DNA of 64,000 bases from NCBI RefSeq assembly GCF_002776695.1, contig NZ_LFJC01000003.1:2985908-3049907 (forward strand). Direction: 5' to 3'. Positions 48,605-57,910 of the stretch are shown one piece after another. The first letter of the stretch is position 1. The number at the start of each line of letters is the position of its first letter. The stretch comes from Bradyrhizobium nitroreducens. Its GTDB lineage: Bacteria > Pseudomonadota > Alphaproteobacteria > Rhizobiales > Xanthobacteraceae. Both the position numbers and the translations under genes were made by a program. The notes beneath the pieces are model-generated. The model ran no database searches. It was not told the origin of the DNA and saw only the letters and a program-made list of their open reading frames with translations.

Positions 48605-49609
48605 ATGATCGAGGACGAACACCAGCCGATGAAGCCGCCAGCAAAAGCAATGGTTACCCTGGTCAAGTTCGCGGTGTCGATCGGGATTCTGGTGTTGCTG
48701 TTGCGTAGCCAGGACCTGTCGTCCCTGAAAACGGATCTGCTTGCCGTCGATCCGAGCGTGCTGGCACTTGCGGTGCTGCTGCTGTTCGCCCAGACCTTCG
48801 TCCTCTGCCACCGCTGGATCCTGATCCTCCGCGCCATGAACGTGCCACTCGGTTGGCTGCCCGGCTGGCGCATTCTCATCGTCAGCACCTTTTTCAATCA
48901 GGTATTGCCCGCGGGCGGCGATGCGGTCCGGATCTGGATGCTGCGGCGTCAGGGCGTGCAATGGTCGCAAACGATCGGCAGCATCGTGGCCGATCGCTTT
49001 TTGGCCCTGCTGGCCCTCGGCCTCATCGTCCTCTCAGGAATGCCGTTCCTGCTGCCTCTCGTCCGGGACAGCTCGCTCCTTTTCGCGATCGTGACCATTC
49101 TGGCCGCTGCGTGCCTCGGTGCAATCGCGCTCATGACGCTGGATTGGTGGCCACCGCGCTTGCTCTCGGCCGTGCCGGCCAAAGTCGTGCAATTCGTGAT
49201 CCTGGTCAGAGCCCCGTTGCTGGCGGTGAAGGGGCGAGCCACGTTGATCGGATCGGCCATTGTCGTTCACCTGATCACCGTCACGACCTGCTATGTCCTT
49301 GCGGTCGGACTGCAAGCGCCACTCTCCCCACTCGGCGCCTTCGTGCTGATTCCGCTCGTCATCCTGTCTTCCGCGGTCCCGATCTCGATCGGAGGCTGGG
49401 GCGTGCGCGAAGGCGCCATGGTCGGCGCGCTTGGTCTGGCTGGAATTGCATCCGACAAGGCGCTCGCGATATCGGTCTTGCTGGGCCTCGGCGGCCTGAT
49501 CGTCGGCCTGTTCGGCGGGCTGGTATGGCTGATCGCGCCCGAGCGCGCCGGCTTCACCCCCGACCAGGCGCGGGCCATCGCCGAACGAACGGATGCAGCG
49601 CCGGTTTAG
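48605..49609 (+). CDS. Flippase-like membrane protein, paralogue of the 34984 gene
   Basis: The 334-residue polytopic protein shares conserved blocks with the protein at 34984-36003: PGWRILIVSTFFNQVLPAGG, DAVRIWMLRRQGVQW and PISIGGWGVREGAMVGALGL. The shared blocks and order show that the two are duplicated members of the lysylphosphatidylglycerol synthase TM-like family. A role in lipid-linked sugar transfer across the membrane is inferred. It follows the cupin gene by 36 bases and lies 1 base before the large membrane protein gene. Confidence 0.87.
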   Translation: MIEDEHQPMKPPAKAMVTLVKFAVSIGILVLLLRSQDLSSLKTDLLAVDPSVLALAVLLLFAQTFVLCHRWILILRAMNVPLGWLPGWRILIVSTFFNQVLPAGGDAVRIWMLRRQGVQWSQTIGSIVADRFLALLALGLIVLSGMPFLLPLVRDSSLLFAIVTILAAACLGAIALMTLDWWPPRLLSAVPAKVVQFVILVRAPLLAVKGRATLIGSAIVVHLITVTTCYVLAVGLQAPLSPLGAFVLIPLVILSSAVPISIGGWGVREGAMVGALGLAGIASDKALAISVLLGLGGLIVGLFGGLVWLIAPERAGFTPDQARAIAERTDAAPV

Positions 49610-49610
49610 C

Positions 49611-51926
49611 ATGAGCACCTCTGGACAAGATCAAACGATGACGGCCGGCGAGATGCGTCTGCGTGCCATCATCGAGACGTGGTGGCCGCGTGTCCTCATC
49701 TTCGTGCCCGCGGCGCTTTCCATCTGGTTCGTGAATCGAACCGGGACCTACCGTGCGCTGCTGTTCGATGGCGGTTGGACGACGCGATTTTACGTCCTCG
49801 CCTGGATCGTCCTGACGCCGTATCTCGGCTGGCTCATCATGGCGACCGGACGCCTGACGTTCTCGCTCATCAAGCACGAGCCCACTCAGCGCGTCGACGA
49901 GTTCTTTGTCGGCGCAGCCGCGCTCATCCTGACGGGATTTGGCTTCGGCGCACTTTCGATCCTGTACCCGCAAATCGTTCTCGGATGTGCGACCGTGGTG
50001 CTGCTGTGGGATAGCCGCAGCTTCGGCACGCCGCAGAAGTCCGCGGTGACCCTGCCGTTGGTCGCAACATCGCTGATGGGGCTTTGGCTACTGGCGACGG
50101 TGTTCCTCGACCGTGCGGTCATACCCGACGTCATCTCGACCGACGTCCAGCAGCTCTACGCCCCGTATCTTGCAGAAGTCGCGAGAAATCACAGCATCTG
50201 GCTGGCGCCTGACAACCCCATCTTCTCCGACTTCGAGATCGGCCATGGCAACGGGCTGCATCTGTTGATGGCGACGTTCCTGCCGCCCCATGTCGCCCAG
50301 ATCGTTTCGTTTCTCTACTTCGTCGGCATCGGCGCGGTGATTTTCGAGCTCGCCCGCCTCGTTCTGCCGTTGCAGGCGCTCGGACGCCGCTGGGAAGACG
50401 CGGCGATACCGATTGCGCTCGGCGTGGCGATCCTCGGGCTTGCTTGGCCCCGCACGATGCCGAGCGTCAAGGCTGGCCTCTACATCATGGAGTTCGGCAA
50501 GTACCATCTGCAGACGGCGGCATTCTTCGTCTATTTCCTGCTGGTCGTCATTCGATCGTCCCAAGCCCGCGACCGGCTGGCCGCCGGCATTTGCGGCCTT
50601 GCCGTCGCCGCCTCCTATCCGCTCTATGCGGCGTTCGTGTTCCTGATTTCGTCGCTGGGCGTATTCACCAAGGTTCTTCAGCGCGACCGATCCGGCCTCG
50701 TCACCAGCCTGTTGCTCGGGTGTGGAGCGGTTGCCGGGTGCATCCTGGCCTTCTCCATCAACTATCTCTATCTCGGAATCCCCGCGACCAACCCGTACTC
50801 GCTCTTTCGAAAGATCGCATCGGTCGAGCGCTTCTCGCAGTTCGGCAGCCTGGATATTCTTGATTTCTTCGTGCTGGCGCAGTCGCTGGAGGTCAGCGAT
50901 TTCCTCAGCAAGTCGGGAGTGGTCGCCTTCATCAGGCAGGCCAAATCCGTCGTGCTGGTTGCAGCTCTCATCGCGGCGACGACTTGCGCGATCTCTTTCC
51001 TCGATTCGAAGTTGTTTCCGGATCGCGCCAGCGTCACGAAATCGCGCCCCCTGCCCAGTATCGCCGGCGTCTTCATCGTTATCGCCTACGTCGCCAGCGT
51101 GCGGCTGCTGGACATGACGCTGAACATTCCGAGCCTGATCAGGCTATCCATTCACGTCAACGCGCTGTTCCCGCTCGCGGCCGCCGCGATCGCCTGCTGG
51201 GGGCTGGTCATCGTGCGGCGGCTGGTCCCGGCCATATTCGCCGGGCGCTTTGCACCCAATGTCGCTATCCTGGCGCTGCTTGCCGCTTGCGCCTGGATGA
51301 CGATCTGGTTTCCCTGGCAGAGCTTCAGGGATGACGGAGCCATCGCCTTTGCAGGCGGGCGCTCTCTCATCCAGATGCCCCGGGTCAGCCTGAACTGGCA
51401 GCGCTGTGACGAGCTGCAGCAATCCACGGGCTCCGATCGGATTCTCGCGCTGAACGGATACCGCGCGATGGTGCCCTGCTATTTCTCGCCGCTGCTCACG
51501 CGCGGCAAGATCATCCATACCTATCAGAGCGACGTCGCGCGCAATTTCAAGAACATCGCACTTGGGACTGCCGATACGGCCGAGGCCACCCTTCGATCAC
51601 TTGGCGTCAAGCTGTTCTATGTTCAGAAGCAGAATTGCGATTTCTGGCTCAACGGCTTCTCCGACGTCTTTCAGAGCGCTGAGCTGGAGAAACGGTTCGC
51701 TTTGCATAGCGAGACCCCGAACTACTGGCTGTTGACGTGGAGGGACGGCGGACAGCCGCTGAGCCCCGAAGCCGAGGCCGGGATATCTGCGCTACGGACG
51801 AGATCGAAAGACATCTATCGCCAGGCCTATGGGATCGAGCCGTTCGAGGTGGTGAAGCACCGCCTGTCTCCCAACGGCCAGCGAGCGGACATCACGGCCC
51901 TCGATCAGCTCATGACCTGTCACTAG
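49611..51926 (+). CDS. Large polytopic membrane protein, probable glycan-assembly component
   Basis: About 771 residues with ten or more hydrophobic segments, a large loop between segments 4 and 5 around STDVQQLYAPYLAEVARNHS, and a soluble C-terminal region of about 170 residues (PRVSLNWQRCDELQQSTGSD onward). It is not a match I can name. The size and layout fit GT-C glycosyltransferases or an O-antigen-type polymerase, but I cannot see a diagnostic motif. Start at ATG 49611, 1 base after the preceding stop. It ends about 210 bases before the second C-methyltransferase gene. Function unknown. Confidence 0.75.
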   Translation: MSTSGQDQTMTAGEMRLRAIIETWWPRVLIFVPAALSIWFVNRTGTYRALLFDGGWTTRFYVLAWIVLTPYLGWLIMATGRLTFSLIKHEPTQRVDEFFVGAAALILTGFGFGALSILYPQIVLGCATVVLLWDSRSFGTPQKSAVTLPLVATSLMGLWLLATVFLDRAVIPDVISTDVQQLYAPYLAEVARNHSIWLAPDNPIFSDFEIGHGNGLHLLMATFLPPHVAQIVSFLYFVGIGAVIFELARLVLPLQALGRRWEDAAIPIALGVAILGLAWPRTMPSVKAGLYIMEFGKYHLQTAAFFVYFLLVVIRSSQARDRLAAGICGLAVAASYPLYAAFVFLISSLGVFTKVLQRDRSGLVTSLLLGCGAVAGCILAFSINYLYLGIPATNPYSLFRKIASVERFSQFGSLDILDFFVLAQSLEVSDFLSKSGVVAFIRQAKSVVLVAALIAATTCAISFLDSKLFPDRASVTKSRPLPSIAGVFIVIAYVASVRLLDMTLNIPSLIRLSIHVNALFPLAAAAIACWGLVIVRRLVPAIFAGRFAPNVAILALLAACAWMTIWFPWQSFRDDGAIAFAGGRSLIQMPRVSLNWQRCDELQQSTGSDRILALNGYRAMVPCYFSPLLTRGKIIHTYQSDVARNFKNIALGTADTAEATLRSLGVKLFYVQKQNCDFWLNGFSDVFQSAELEKRFALHSETPNYWLLTWRDGGQPLSPEAEAGISALRTRSKDIYRQAYGIEPFEVVKHRLSPNGQRADITALDQLMTCH

Positions 51927-52039
51927 GTCCTAGCCGGTTCCGCGCATGTCGGGAAGCAAGAGCCCAAACGAAGGCCAAGGGGTACCAGCTCGAGAGTGGC
52001 GCCAGGCTTGTGAATGGCCTGCCCGGGCCAACTTAAGAA

Positions 52040-52066
52040 TTGTGGCACGGCCTGCGGGGCTATATA
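52040..52066 (+). promoter_or_regulatory. Candidate promoter for the second methyltransferase gene group
   Basis: TTGTGG (52040-52045) and TATATA (52061-52066) are 15 bases apart, somewhat short but with a good -10. It lies in the 210-base gap before the gene at 52137, the largest gap inside the plus-strand block. Weak prediction. Confidence 0.35.
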
Positions 52067-52136
52067 GGCTTCAACTGCGCCGCGTATCGCCTCGGGGCGC
52101 CGACGTTCCCCTGTTTTCCTGCAAAGAGCTGAAACC

Positions 52137-53354
52137 GTGACCGACCATTGCCGCCTTTGCCACTCGACCAACCTGCGTCCGGTCATCGACCTCGGACTGA
52201 TGCCGATTGCGCATCGACTTCGGCATAGCCGAAACGAGCAGGAGGAACGCTATCCGTTCGACGTACTGGCCTGCGGCGATTGCGGCCTGCCTCAGATCGT
52301 CAAGCCGATCGATCCCGAGATTCTGTACCGGCAATTCAACTACAATTTCAGCAGCTGGAAGCCGGAGCCGCATCAGGCGGACGAGCTCGACACCATCGCG
52401 AAATTCTCCAAGCATCAGTCCGTGTTCGAGATCGGATGCAACGACGGCCTGTTCATGGACAAGCTGCGCGAGCGCGGCACCAAGGTCATGGTCGGCGTCG
52501 AGCCCAATCCGGTCTCGGGCAAGATCGCCCGCGAGCGCGGCATCAAGGTCTATGCCGACATGCTGAGCCCGGAGATGGCCCACGATGCTGTCGCTCAGTC
52601 CGGCAAGTTCGACCTCGTCATATCGCGCCAGGTGCTGGAGCACATCGTCGATTTCGAGAACTTCTTCGACTGCGTGAAGATCGCGCTCAGTGACGACGGA
52701 CTGCTGTTCATCGACGTGCCCGATTTCGCCCCGGGCTCGGCGGTGGGAGACCTCTCCGTCCTCTGGGAAGAGCACGTCAGCTATTTCACCGAGCCGACCC
52801 TGCTCGCGCTGCTGGCGCGCCACGGCTTCGAGGCCGTGTCGGTGAAGAAATACAATTTCAGCGGCGGGACCCTCGCGATCGCAGCCCGCCGTGCCAAGGG
52901 CGCCGTGACGGCGCCACCTGCGCCGTCCGGCGTCGGCGAGAAATTCGGTCAGCGCGCGCGTGAGTACGGCGCGCGCTTGCGGCCTGTTCTGGCAAAGGCC
53001 CGCGCCAACGGTGCCGAGATCGCCATCTACGGCGCCGGCTGCCGCGCCTGCACCTTCACCAACGCCCATGAGCTCGCGGATCTCGTCGACCTCTCGGTCG
53101 ATGACCAGAAGGAGCGCCAGGGGCTGTTCCTGCCCGGCACCGGCATTCCGATCCGCGCGCCAGAGGATCTCGCCGGCAAGTCCGGGCCGCTCGTCTGTCT
53201 CCTGGCAGTGAACGAAGAGAACGAGGCCAAGGTCTCCAGCCGGCTGCGCGAGAGCGTGAAGCGTCCGCTCGAGATCGTTTCGATCTTCGCGCCAAACGAT
53301 ATCTGGAGCGAGCTCGATCGCCTCGAGGCGTCGCTAAGGTCGCGGCATGGCTGA
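52137..53354 (+). CDS. SAM-dependent C-methyltransferase-like protein, paralogue of 33630
   Basis: The 405-residue protein has the same three-part build as the protein at 33630-34898: a zinc site with Cys pairs (HCRLCHSTN and ACGDCGLPQ), a SAM domain (VFEIGCNDGLFMDKLRERGT), and a C-terminal domain (IYGAGCRACTFTN). The catalytic segment is LWEEHVSYF, so the Tyr present in the other copy (YHEHLSYF) is replaced by Trp. It may act on a different position or have altered activity. Start is a GTG at 52137. It overlaps the next gene by 8 bases. Confidence 0.85.
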   Translation: MTDHCRLCHSTNLRPVIDLGLMPIAHRLRHSRNEQEERYPFDVLACGDCGLPQIVKPIDPEILYRQFNYNFSSWKPEPHQADELDTIAKFSKHQSVFEIGCNDGLFMDKLRERGTKVMVGVEPNPVSGKIARERGIKVYADMLSPEMAHDAVAQSGKFDLVISRQVLEHIVDFENFFDCVKIALSDDGLLFIDVPDFAPGSAVGDLSVLWEEHVSYFTEPTLLALLARHGFEAVSVKKYNFSGGTLAIAARRAKGAVTAPPAPSGVGEKFGQRAREYGARLRPVLAKARANGAEIAIYGAGCRACTFTNAHELADLVDLSVDDQKERQGLFLPGTGIPIRAPEDLAGKSGPLVCLLAVNEENEAKVSSRLRESVKRPLEIVSIFAPNDIWSELDRLEASLRSRHG

Positions 53355-54540
53355 GGACAAGCTCTTCAACTATTACGAACGTCAGGACGTTCTGCCGACG
53401 TTCGGCAATTTCAAGTCGTCCGCCGAGCTCGAGGCCTACGCCGGCCAGCGGCGCGAGTTGTTTTCGGACAAGCTGGTGTTGCCGCCCAGGCTGTTCCGCG
53501 ATGCCGAGGTGCTCGAGTTCGGCCCCGATTCCGGCGAGAACGCGCTGGTGTTTGCCGGCTGGGGGGCGAACATGACGCTCGCCGAGCCGAACCGGCTCGC
53601 ACACCCGAAGATCGAAGCCTACTTCGCGCATTTCAGCCTCACTCAGCGTCTGCGCGAGCTCGCTTTGGCCGATGTCGAGGGCTTCCGCAGCGATCGCCGC
53701 TTCGACATCATCGATGCCGAGGGCTTCATCTACACCGTGCAGCCGAGCGAAAAATGGCTCGGCATCTTCCAGCGCCTGCTCAATCAGGACGGTTACGCCG
53801 TCGTGTCCTACTACGAGCGCTATGGCGGCTTCTTCGAGCTCACACTCAAGGCGATCCATGCAGCCGGCAAGGCCTTGACCGGTCGCGCCCCGCTCGACAA
53901 CGCGAAGGCGCTGTTCGAGCCAAAGTGGAACAGCATTCCGCACACCCGCAGTTTCGAATCCTGGCTGATGGACGTGCTGGAAAATCCGTTCGTCCGGTAT
54001 CGCTACTTCCTCGACGCAACCGCGTTGTGCACGGCGGCGCATGACCAGGGTTTCGACGTCCATTCGGCGTGGCCCGCCTACCGCGACAGCCTGGACATCT
54101 ACTGGCACAAGAAGGTGCTATCCGGTGACGACAAGCTGCGGCGCGCCGCACGCCATCTCGACCGCAGCCGCCTGAGCTTCCTCGGCGGTCGAAAGCTTTA
54201 TCTCGTCGGCAAGGCCGATGCAGTCCAGGCGATCTCGGCATCGATCGAAGCGCTGGTTCTCGACGTCGATGGCATGATCGACAATCCCTTCGGCGAGAGC
54301 CTGCCGCGCGTGATCGCGGGCCTCGCGTCGCTGCGCGAGACGATCCGGTCCACGGACATTCTCGCCGACGATGCTGCCGACATCGACGCCATCATCGCCA
54401 CGCTCGACAGTTTCCATCGCATCTTTGCCGCGATCGGTCAGCGGGACGCGGCCGCGGTCACCGCTCTCACCCAGTCGGATGCGGCCTTCATCAACACGTG
54501 GGGACAGCCGGCGCATTTCCTCGTCGTCCGGAAGCGCTGA
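53347..54540 (+). CDS. Uncharacterised protein with a methyltransferase-like N-terminal half
   Basis: The 397-residue protein has a degenerate Rossmann/SAM-type signature at about residues 54-77 (VLEFGPDSGENALVFAGWGA then LAEPN). A second methyltransferase-like segment follows (FDIIDAEGFIYTV). The C-terminal half is mainly helical in appearance and carries no motif I recognise. A role as a methyltransferase or a binding partner is plausible. It overlaps the preceding C-methyltransferase gene by 8 bases and is followed after 13 bases by an oxidoreductase gene. No firm function is given. Confidence 0.72.
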   Translation: MAEDKLFNYYERQDVLPTFGNFKSSAELEAYAGQRRELFSDKLVLPPRLFRDAEVLEFGPDSGENALVFAGWGANMTLAEPNRLAHPKIEAYFAHFSLTQRLRELALADVEGFRSDRRFDIIDAEGFIYTVQPSEKWLGIFQRLLNQDGYAVVSYYERYGGFFELTLKAIHAAGKALTGRAPLDNAKALFEPKWNSIPHTRSFESWLMDVLENPFVRYRYFLDATALCTAAHDQGFDVHSAWPAYRDSLDIYWHKKVLSGDDKLRRAARHLDRSRLSFLGGRKLYLVGKADAVQAISASIEALVLDVDGMIDNPFGESLPRVIAGLASLRETIRSTDILADDAADIDAIIATLDSFHRIFAAIGQRDAAAVTALTQSDAAFINTWGQPAHFLVVRKR

Positions 54541-54553
54541 GGGATCATAGCCA

Positions 54554-55588
54554 GTGAGGCCAGGCATTGGCATCATCGGAACGGGCATGGTCGGCCAGAT
54601 GTGCCACCTCGCCAATTTCGCTGCCAATCCCGCCTGCCGCGTCGTCGCGATCGCCGATCTCCGGCCGGACTTGGCTGCCGCCGCGGCGCAGAAATTCGGC
54701 ATTCCCAAGGTTTACGGCACGCACCGGGAGCTGCTGGCAGACAGCGCGGTGTCCGCCGTCGTCGTCGTGACCAAGCGCCGTGCCACCGGCCCGATCGTGC
54801 TGGACGCACTGAAGAGCGGCCGGCACGTGCTCTCGGAAAAGCCGATGGCCTACACGACGGCCCAGGCCGCATTGCTGGTCGACGCCGCGCGGCAGCAAGA
54901 CCTCGTCTACAGCATCGGCTACATGAAGCGTCACGATGCCGGTGTGGCGCGGGCGCTGGAGGTGCTGACACGCTTGCGCGAAGACCAGTCGCTCGGACGC
55001 ATCGTCCGGGCAAGAGGCTGGTGCTTCGGCGGCGACACGGGCCGCGCGCAGGACAATTTCGTGATGACCGGCGAAGCGCGTCCGGACGGGCTCGAGCTCT
55101 GGCAGGATGGTCCCGACTGGATGCCGCGCGAGATGCGTCCCGGCTACGATAACTTTCTGAACGTCTTCAGCCACATCATCAATCTGTCGCGCTATTTGCT
55201 GGGATCGTCGCCGACGGTCGCCGAAAGCGAGATCGAGGCTTCGGGTGCCGGGCGCATCATCCTCGACTTCGACGGCATCGCCTGCGCGCTGGATCTCGTG
55301 AGCGGATCGGACGGTGCCTGGCGCGAGGGACTGACGATCGACTTCGAGCGCGGCGCGGTGACGCTGGAATTGCCTCCCCCCTTTGCCGAGCAGGAGGCGG
55401 AGGTCATTGTCGAGCACGATGGTCAAAGCACACGCCTGACCGGTGAAACGAGCTGGGCATTCCGGCGCCAGGCCGATGCCTTCGTGTCCGATGTCACCGC
55501 GCGAGGCGCCCCGCTGGCCTCCGGCGCGGATTCGGTCACCGACATCGCGCTGGCGGAAGCCGTCTGGCAACGGCGGGTTAGCGGCTAG
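54554..55588 (+). CDS. Gfo/Idh/MocA-family oxidoreductase
   Basis: The 344-residue protein has a Rossmann NAD(P)-binding start (GIGIIGTGMVGQMCHLANFA) and the family signature SEKPMAYTTAQAALL, including the catalytic Lys. The C-terminal alpha/beta domain follows. Members oxidise or reduce sugars and nucleotide sugars, for example at C-3, before transamination. The start is a GTG at 54554. It is the last gene of the main plus-strand run. Its end overlaps by 11 bases the end of the convergent membrane protein gene at 55578. Confidence 0.88.
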   Translation: MRPGIGIIGTGMVGQMCHLANFAANPACRVVAIADLRPDLAAAAAQKFGIPKVYGTHRELLADSAVSAVVVVTKRRATGPIVLDALKSGRHVLSEKPMAYTTAQAALLVDAARQQDLVYSIGYMKRHDAGVARALEVLTRLREDQSLGRIVRARGWCFGGDTGRAQDNFVMTGEARPDGLELWQDGPDWMPREMRPGYDNFLNVFSHIINLSRYLLGSSPTVAESEIEASGAGRIILDFDGIACALDLVSGSDGAWREGLTIDFERGAVTLELPPPFAEQEAEVIVEHDGQSTRLTGETSWAFRRQADAFVSDVTARGAPLASGADSVTDIALAEAVWQRRVSG

Positions 55589-57239
55589 GCGCTGCATCCT
55601 TTTCGATCGGCAGGACGCCCGCGATCGGTCCGAGCTTGATCGTCACCTGCGCAAGCTGAGCCAGGAACTCTGCAACATCGCAGCGCGCCAGCAGCCGGCA
55701 CGCGTAGTACTTCCGCACCAGGGTCTGGTTCGGTGCGGCCCCGGGTCCCGGCTGAAACGAGATCGTCGCCTGCGGCCCCGTCGGATCGAAATGATGGAAT
55801 GCACTCCCCGGCGCCTTCCGCGCCTCGTCCATTCTCCGCAGGATGTCGGGCCGCTCGGCGCGCAGCGCAAATCCGAAGAACGGCTGATTGCCCCAGGCGA
55901 GGCGCAGCATGCCGGTGACCTCGGCGAGACCGAACGGCACATGCCGCGACGGATAATCGAAGAAACCGTCGTCGAGCGCGTAGACCGTCGCTGCCGGCTG
56001 GACCCGGCCGGCAAGATTGCGCTCCAGGGCCTCCTGCTTCAACGTTCTCGCCTGCATGAAGACGTAGTCGCTCCACAGCATGCCGATCGACAGGATGAGG
56101 CCCGCTCCGAACACGACCGCAAAGGCGACGCCGGGAGCGGTCCAGCGTTCGGCCTGCCGCTTGAATGCGAGAAGCGCCAGTGCCGACGGCACGCCGAACA
56201 TCAGCAGGTGACGGCTCTCGTAGAAATGCGTGGACGACGGCCGCAGGCCGGCGATCAGATAGGGCGACGACAATGCGAGAAACAAGATTGCGGCGAGCGC
56301 GAGCGGCGCGAGGATCCCGAGCCTGGACGTGGTCGGCTTGGTGTCGGAACGCAGCAGCAGCAAGACGATGCCGACGAGCACCGCCGCCAAAATGAAGATC
56401 GTCGGGACGGTGATCGCCGCGCGCACCGCATGGGCCAGGACGTCCCGGTAAGCCGCGGCGAAGAATGCCTGCCATCCCCCAGCCAGCTCCCGCAAGGTCG
56501 GGAAATGCGCGTCATAATGCTGTGCATAGACGCCGATCCGCTTGAACCAGATGTTGAGCGAGCCCCAGTAGATCAGAGGCAGCAGCACCAACTCCGGATA
56601 GCCGAGGGCACAGCGCCAGGATGCGAGCCATGTGCGGCGAACGAAGCCGTCCGACGCGTCGCCGCCCCGCCATATCGCAACGAACAGACCGAGCATCACG
56701 AAGGCATAGAGCACGATCGTCGAGTTGAGCGCAAAGCTCAGCAGGAACACGAGGGCGCAGGCCACGCGAAGCAGCACGCGCTGCAGGCCGCTTGCGGCGA
56801 AGGCCAGCGTCAATAGCCAGGCACCGATGAACAACAGTCCGAAGCTGAAGACGTAGACCGCGTTCGCCTTGCCCGCCCAGAGCTGGTAGCCGGGATAGGT
56901 CCAGACGATCAGCGCCAAACCGACCGCCTCGGCGCGGTCGAGCAGACCGAGACGCGTTGCGGTCAGCGCGAACGATATTGCCCCAAGGACAATTCCGGCA
57001 ACCGCGAGCGATACCATCACGGCGATCGGGGCACCGGTCCAGTTCGCGAACGTGTCGTAGCTGTAGAATATCGGATGACCGGCGCCGTTCAGCAGGAAAT
57101 CGATGTCGATGAAATAGTCCGGACGCGGCTTGAGCACGAGCCAGTCGTCCATGAAGAGACCGTCGTTGAGGAGCATCGGTGCGTGCGCAGCCAACAGCAC
57201 GACGAGGAGGACGATGATCGCACGCAGCAATGGAGACAT
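55578..57239 (-). CDS. Polytopic membrane protein, possible GT-C glycosyltransferase
   Basis: From the ATG at 57239 the protein has 553 residues with about ten membrane segments. The first loop after segment 1 contains GLFMDDWLVLKPRPDYF; an acidic pair at this point is characteristic of GT-C enzymes such as ArnT and protein mannosyltransferases. It may transfer sugars from a lipid carrier on the outer face of the membrane. The start is uncertain, as the frame is open 52 codons further, into the divergent gene at 57395, and no clear ribosome-binding site is seen. Convergent with the Gfo/Idh/MocA gene. Confidence 0.7.
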   Translation of the reverse strand: MSPLLRAIIVLLVVLLAAHAPMLLNDGLFMDDWLVLKPRPDYFIDIDFLLNGAGHPIFYSYDTFANWTGAPIAVMVSLAVAGIVLGAISFALTATRLGLLDRAEAVGLALIVWTYPGYQLWAGKANAVYVFSFGLLFIGAWLLTLAFAASGLQRVLLRVACALVFLLSFALNSTIVLYAFVMLGLFVAIWRGGDASDGFVRRTWLASWRCALGYPELVLLPLIYWGSLNIWFKRIGVYAQHYDAHFPTLRELAGGWQAFFAAAYRDVLAHAVRAAITVPTIFILAAVLVGIVLLLLRSDTKPTTSRLGILAPLALAAILFLALSSPYLIAGLRPSSTHFYESRHLLMFGVPSALALLAFKRQAERWTAPGVAFAVVFGAGLILSIGMLWSDYVFMQARTLKQEALERNLAGRVQPAATVYALDDGFFDYPSRHVPFGLAEVTGMLRLAWGNQPFFGFALRAERPDILRRMDEARKAPGSAFHHFDPTGPQATISFQPGPGAAPNQTLVRKYYACRLLARCDVAEFLAQLAQVTIKLGPIAGVLPIEKDAAPSR

Positions 57240-57394
57240 CTCGGAGGGAGGAACGGCATCGCCGACAAGGATTTGCACGCCCGGTTGAGGTCCGCAAGAG
57301 CGCCCATGACGGGCTCCCTTGACCGGAAAAATGCGACCTCCTATAGACTCCTGCACTGGCTGGGCCTGAGAGGCGTCCGGGACGATTTTCCGCA

Positions 57395-57901
57395 ATGAAC
57401 ATGCTACCGGGCCCCGCGCAAGCCGCTGCGATTGGTCTCAGCGCTGTGCTGCCGCTGCTGTTGCTGTGCTACGCGCGTATCGCCGCCACCGGCGGATCCG
57501 GTCGCCGCTACCGGCTCGCCTGCGCCAGCCTCATGACCCTCTACGCGATCGCCTGCATCGCGCTTCCCGGTCAACGCCATCTCGACGACGTCATTGGCGG
57601 CCTGTTCCTGCTGGCGACGGCGATGATGTTTTTCTACATCCTGTTCAGCCTGCTGGCCTGGGGCTTCACCCTGACGCTGCTCACGGCCCTCGACAAGGCC
57701 GGGCGTCCCCTCACCCTGGAGCAATGGGCCGTGGCCTACATGCAGGGCGGCGATCTCGGCACATTCACGCACAATCGCCTGAAACTCCTGGTCGGCGCGG
57801 GGATGTTGACCATCGCAGACGGCAAGCTGGCTCCGACGACGAAGGGCGTGGCGGTCGCGCGTCTCGTCAAATTCGTTCGTCTGTCGACCGGCCTCGGGTG
57901 A
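57395..57901 (+). CDS. Small membrane protein with C-terminal winged-helix-like domain (first of a pair)
   Basis: The 168-residue protein has three hydrophobic N-terminal segments (e.g. AAAIGLSAVLPLLLLCYARI, and LATAMMFFYILFSLLAWGFT) and a basic soluble C-terminus. There, HNRLKLLVGAGMLTIADGKL followed by APTTKGVAVARLVKFVRLS resembles a winged-helix fold: short helices, then a wing-like turn. The next gene has the same layout, so they may be duplicated or partner proteins. Start at 57395; an ATG at 57401 is possible. I recognise no named family. Confidence 0.65.
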   Translation: MNMLPGPAQAAAIGLSAVLPLLLLCYARIAATGGSGRRYRLACASLMTLYAIACIALPGQRHLDDVIGGLFLLATAMMFFYILFSLLAWGFTLTLLTALDKAGRPLTLEQWAVAYMQGGDLGTFTHNRLKLLVGAGMLTIADGKLAPTTKGVAVARLVKFVRLSTGLG

Positions 57902-57910
57902 GCGGTCACG

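Noticed and set aside
52043..52060. Sigma-54-like sequence TGGCAC before the gene at 52137
   Set aside because: The required GC dinucleotide is not at the correct distance (GG, 10 bases, GC); the sequence after 10 bases is GG.
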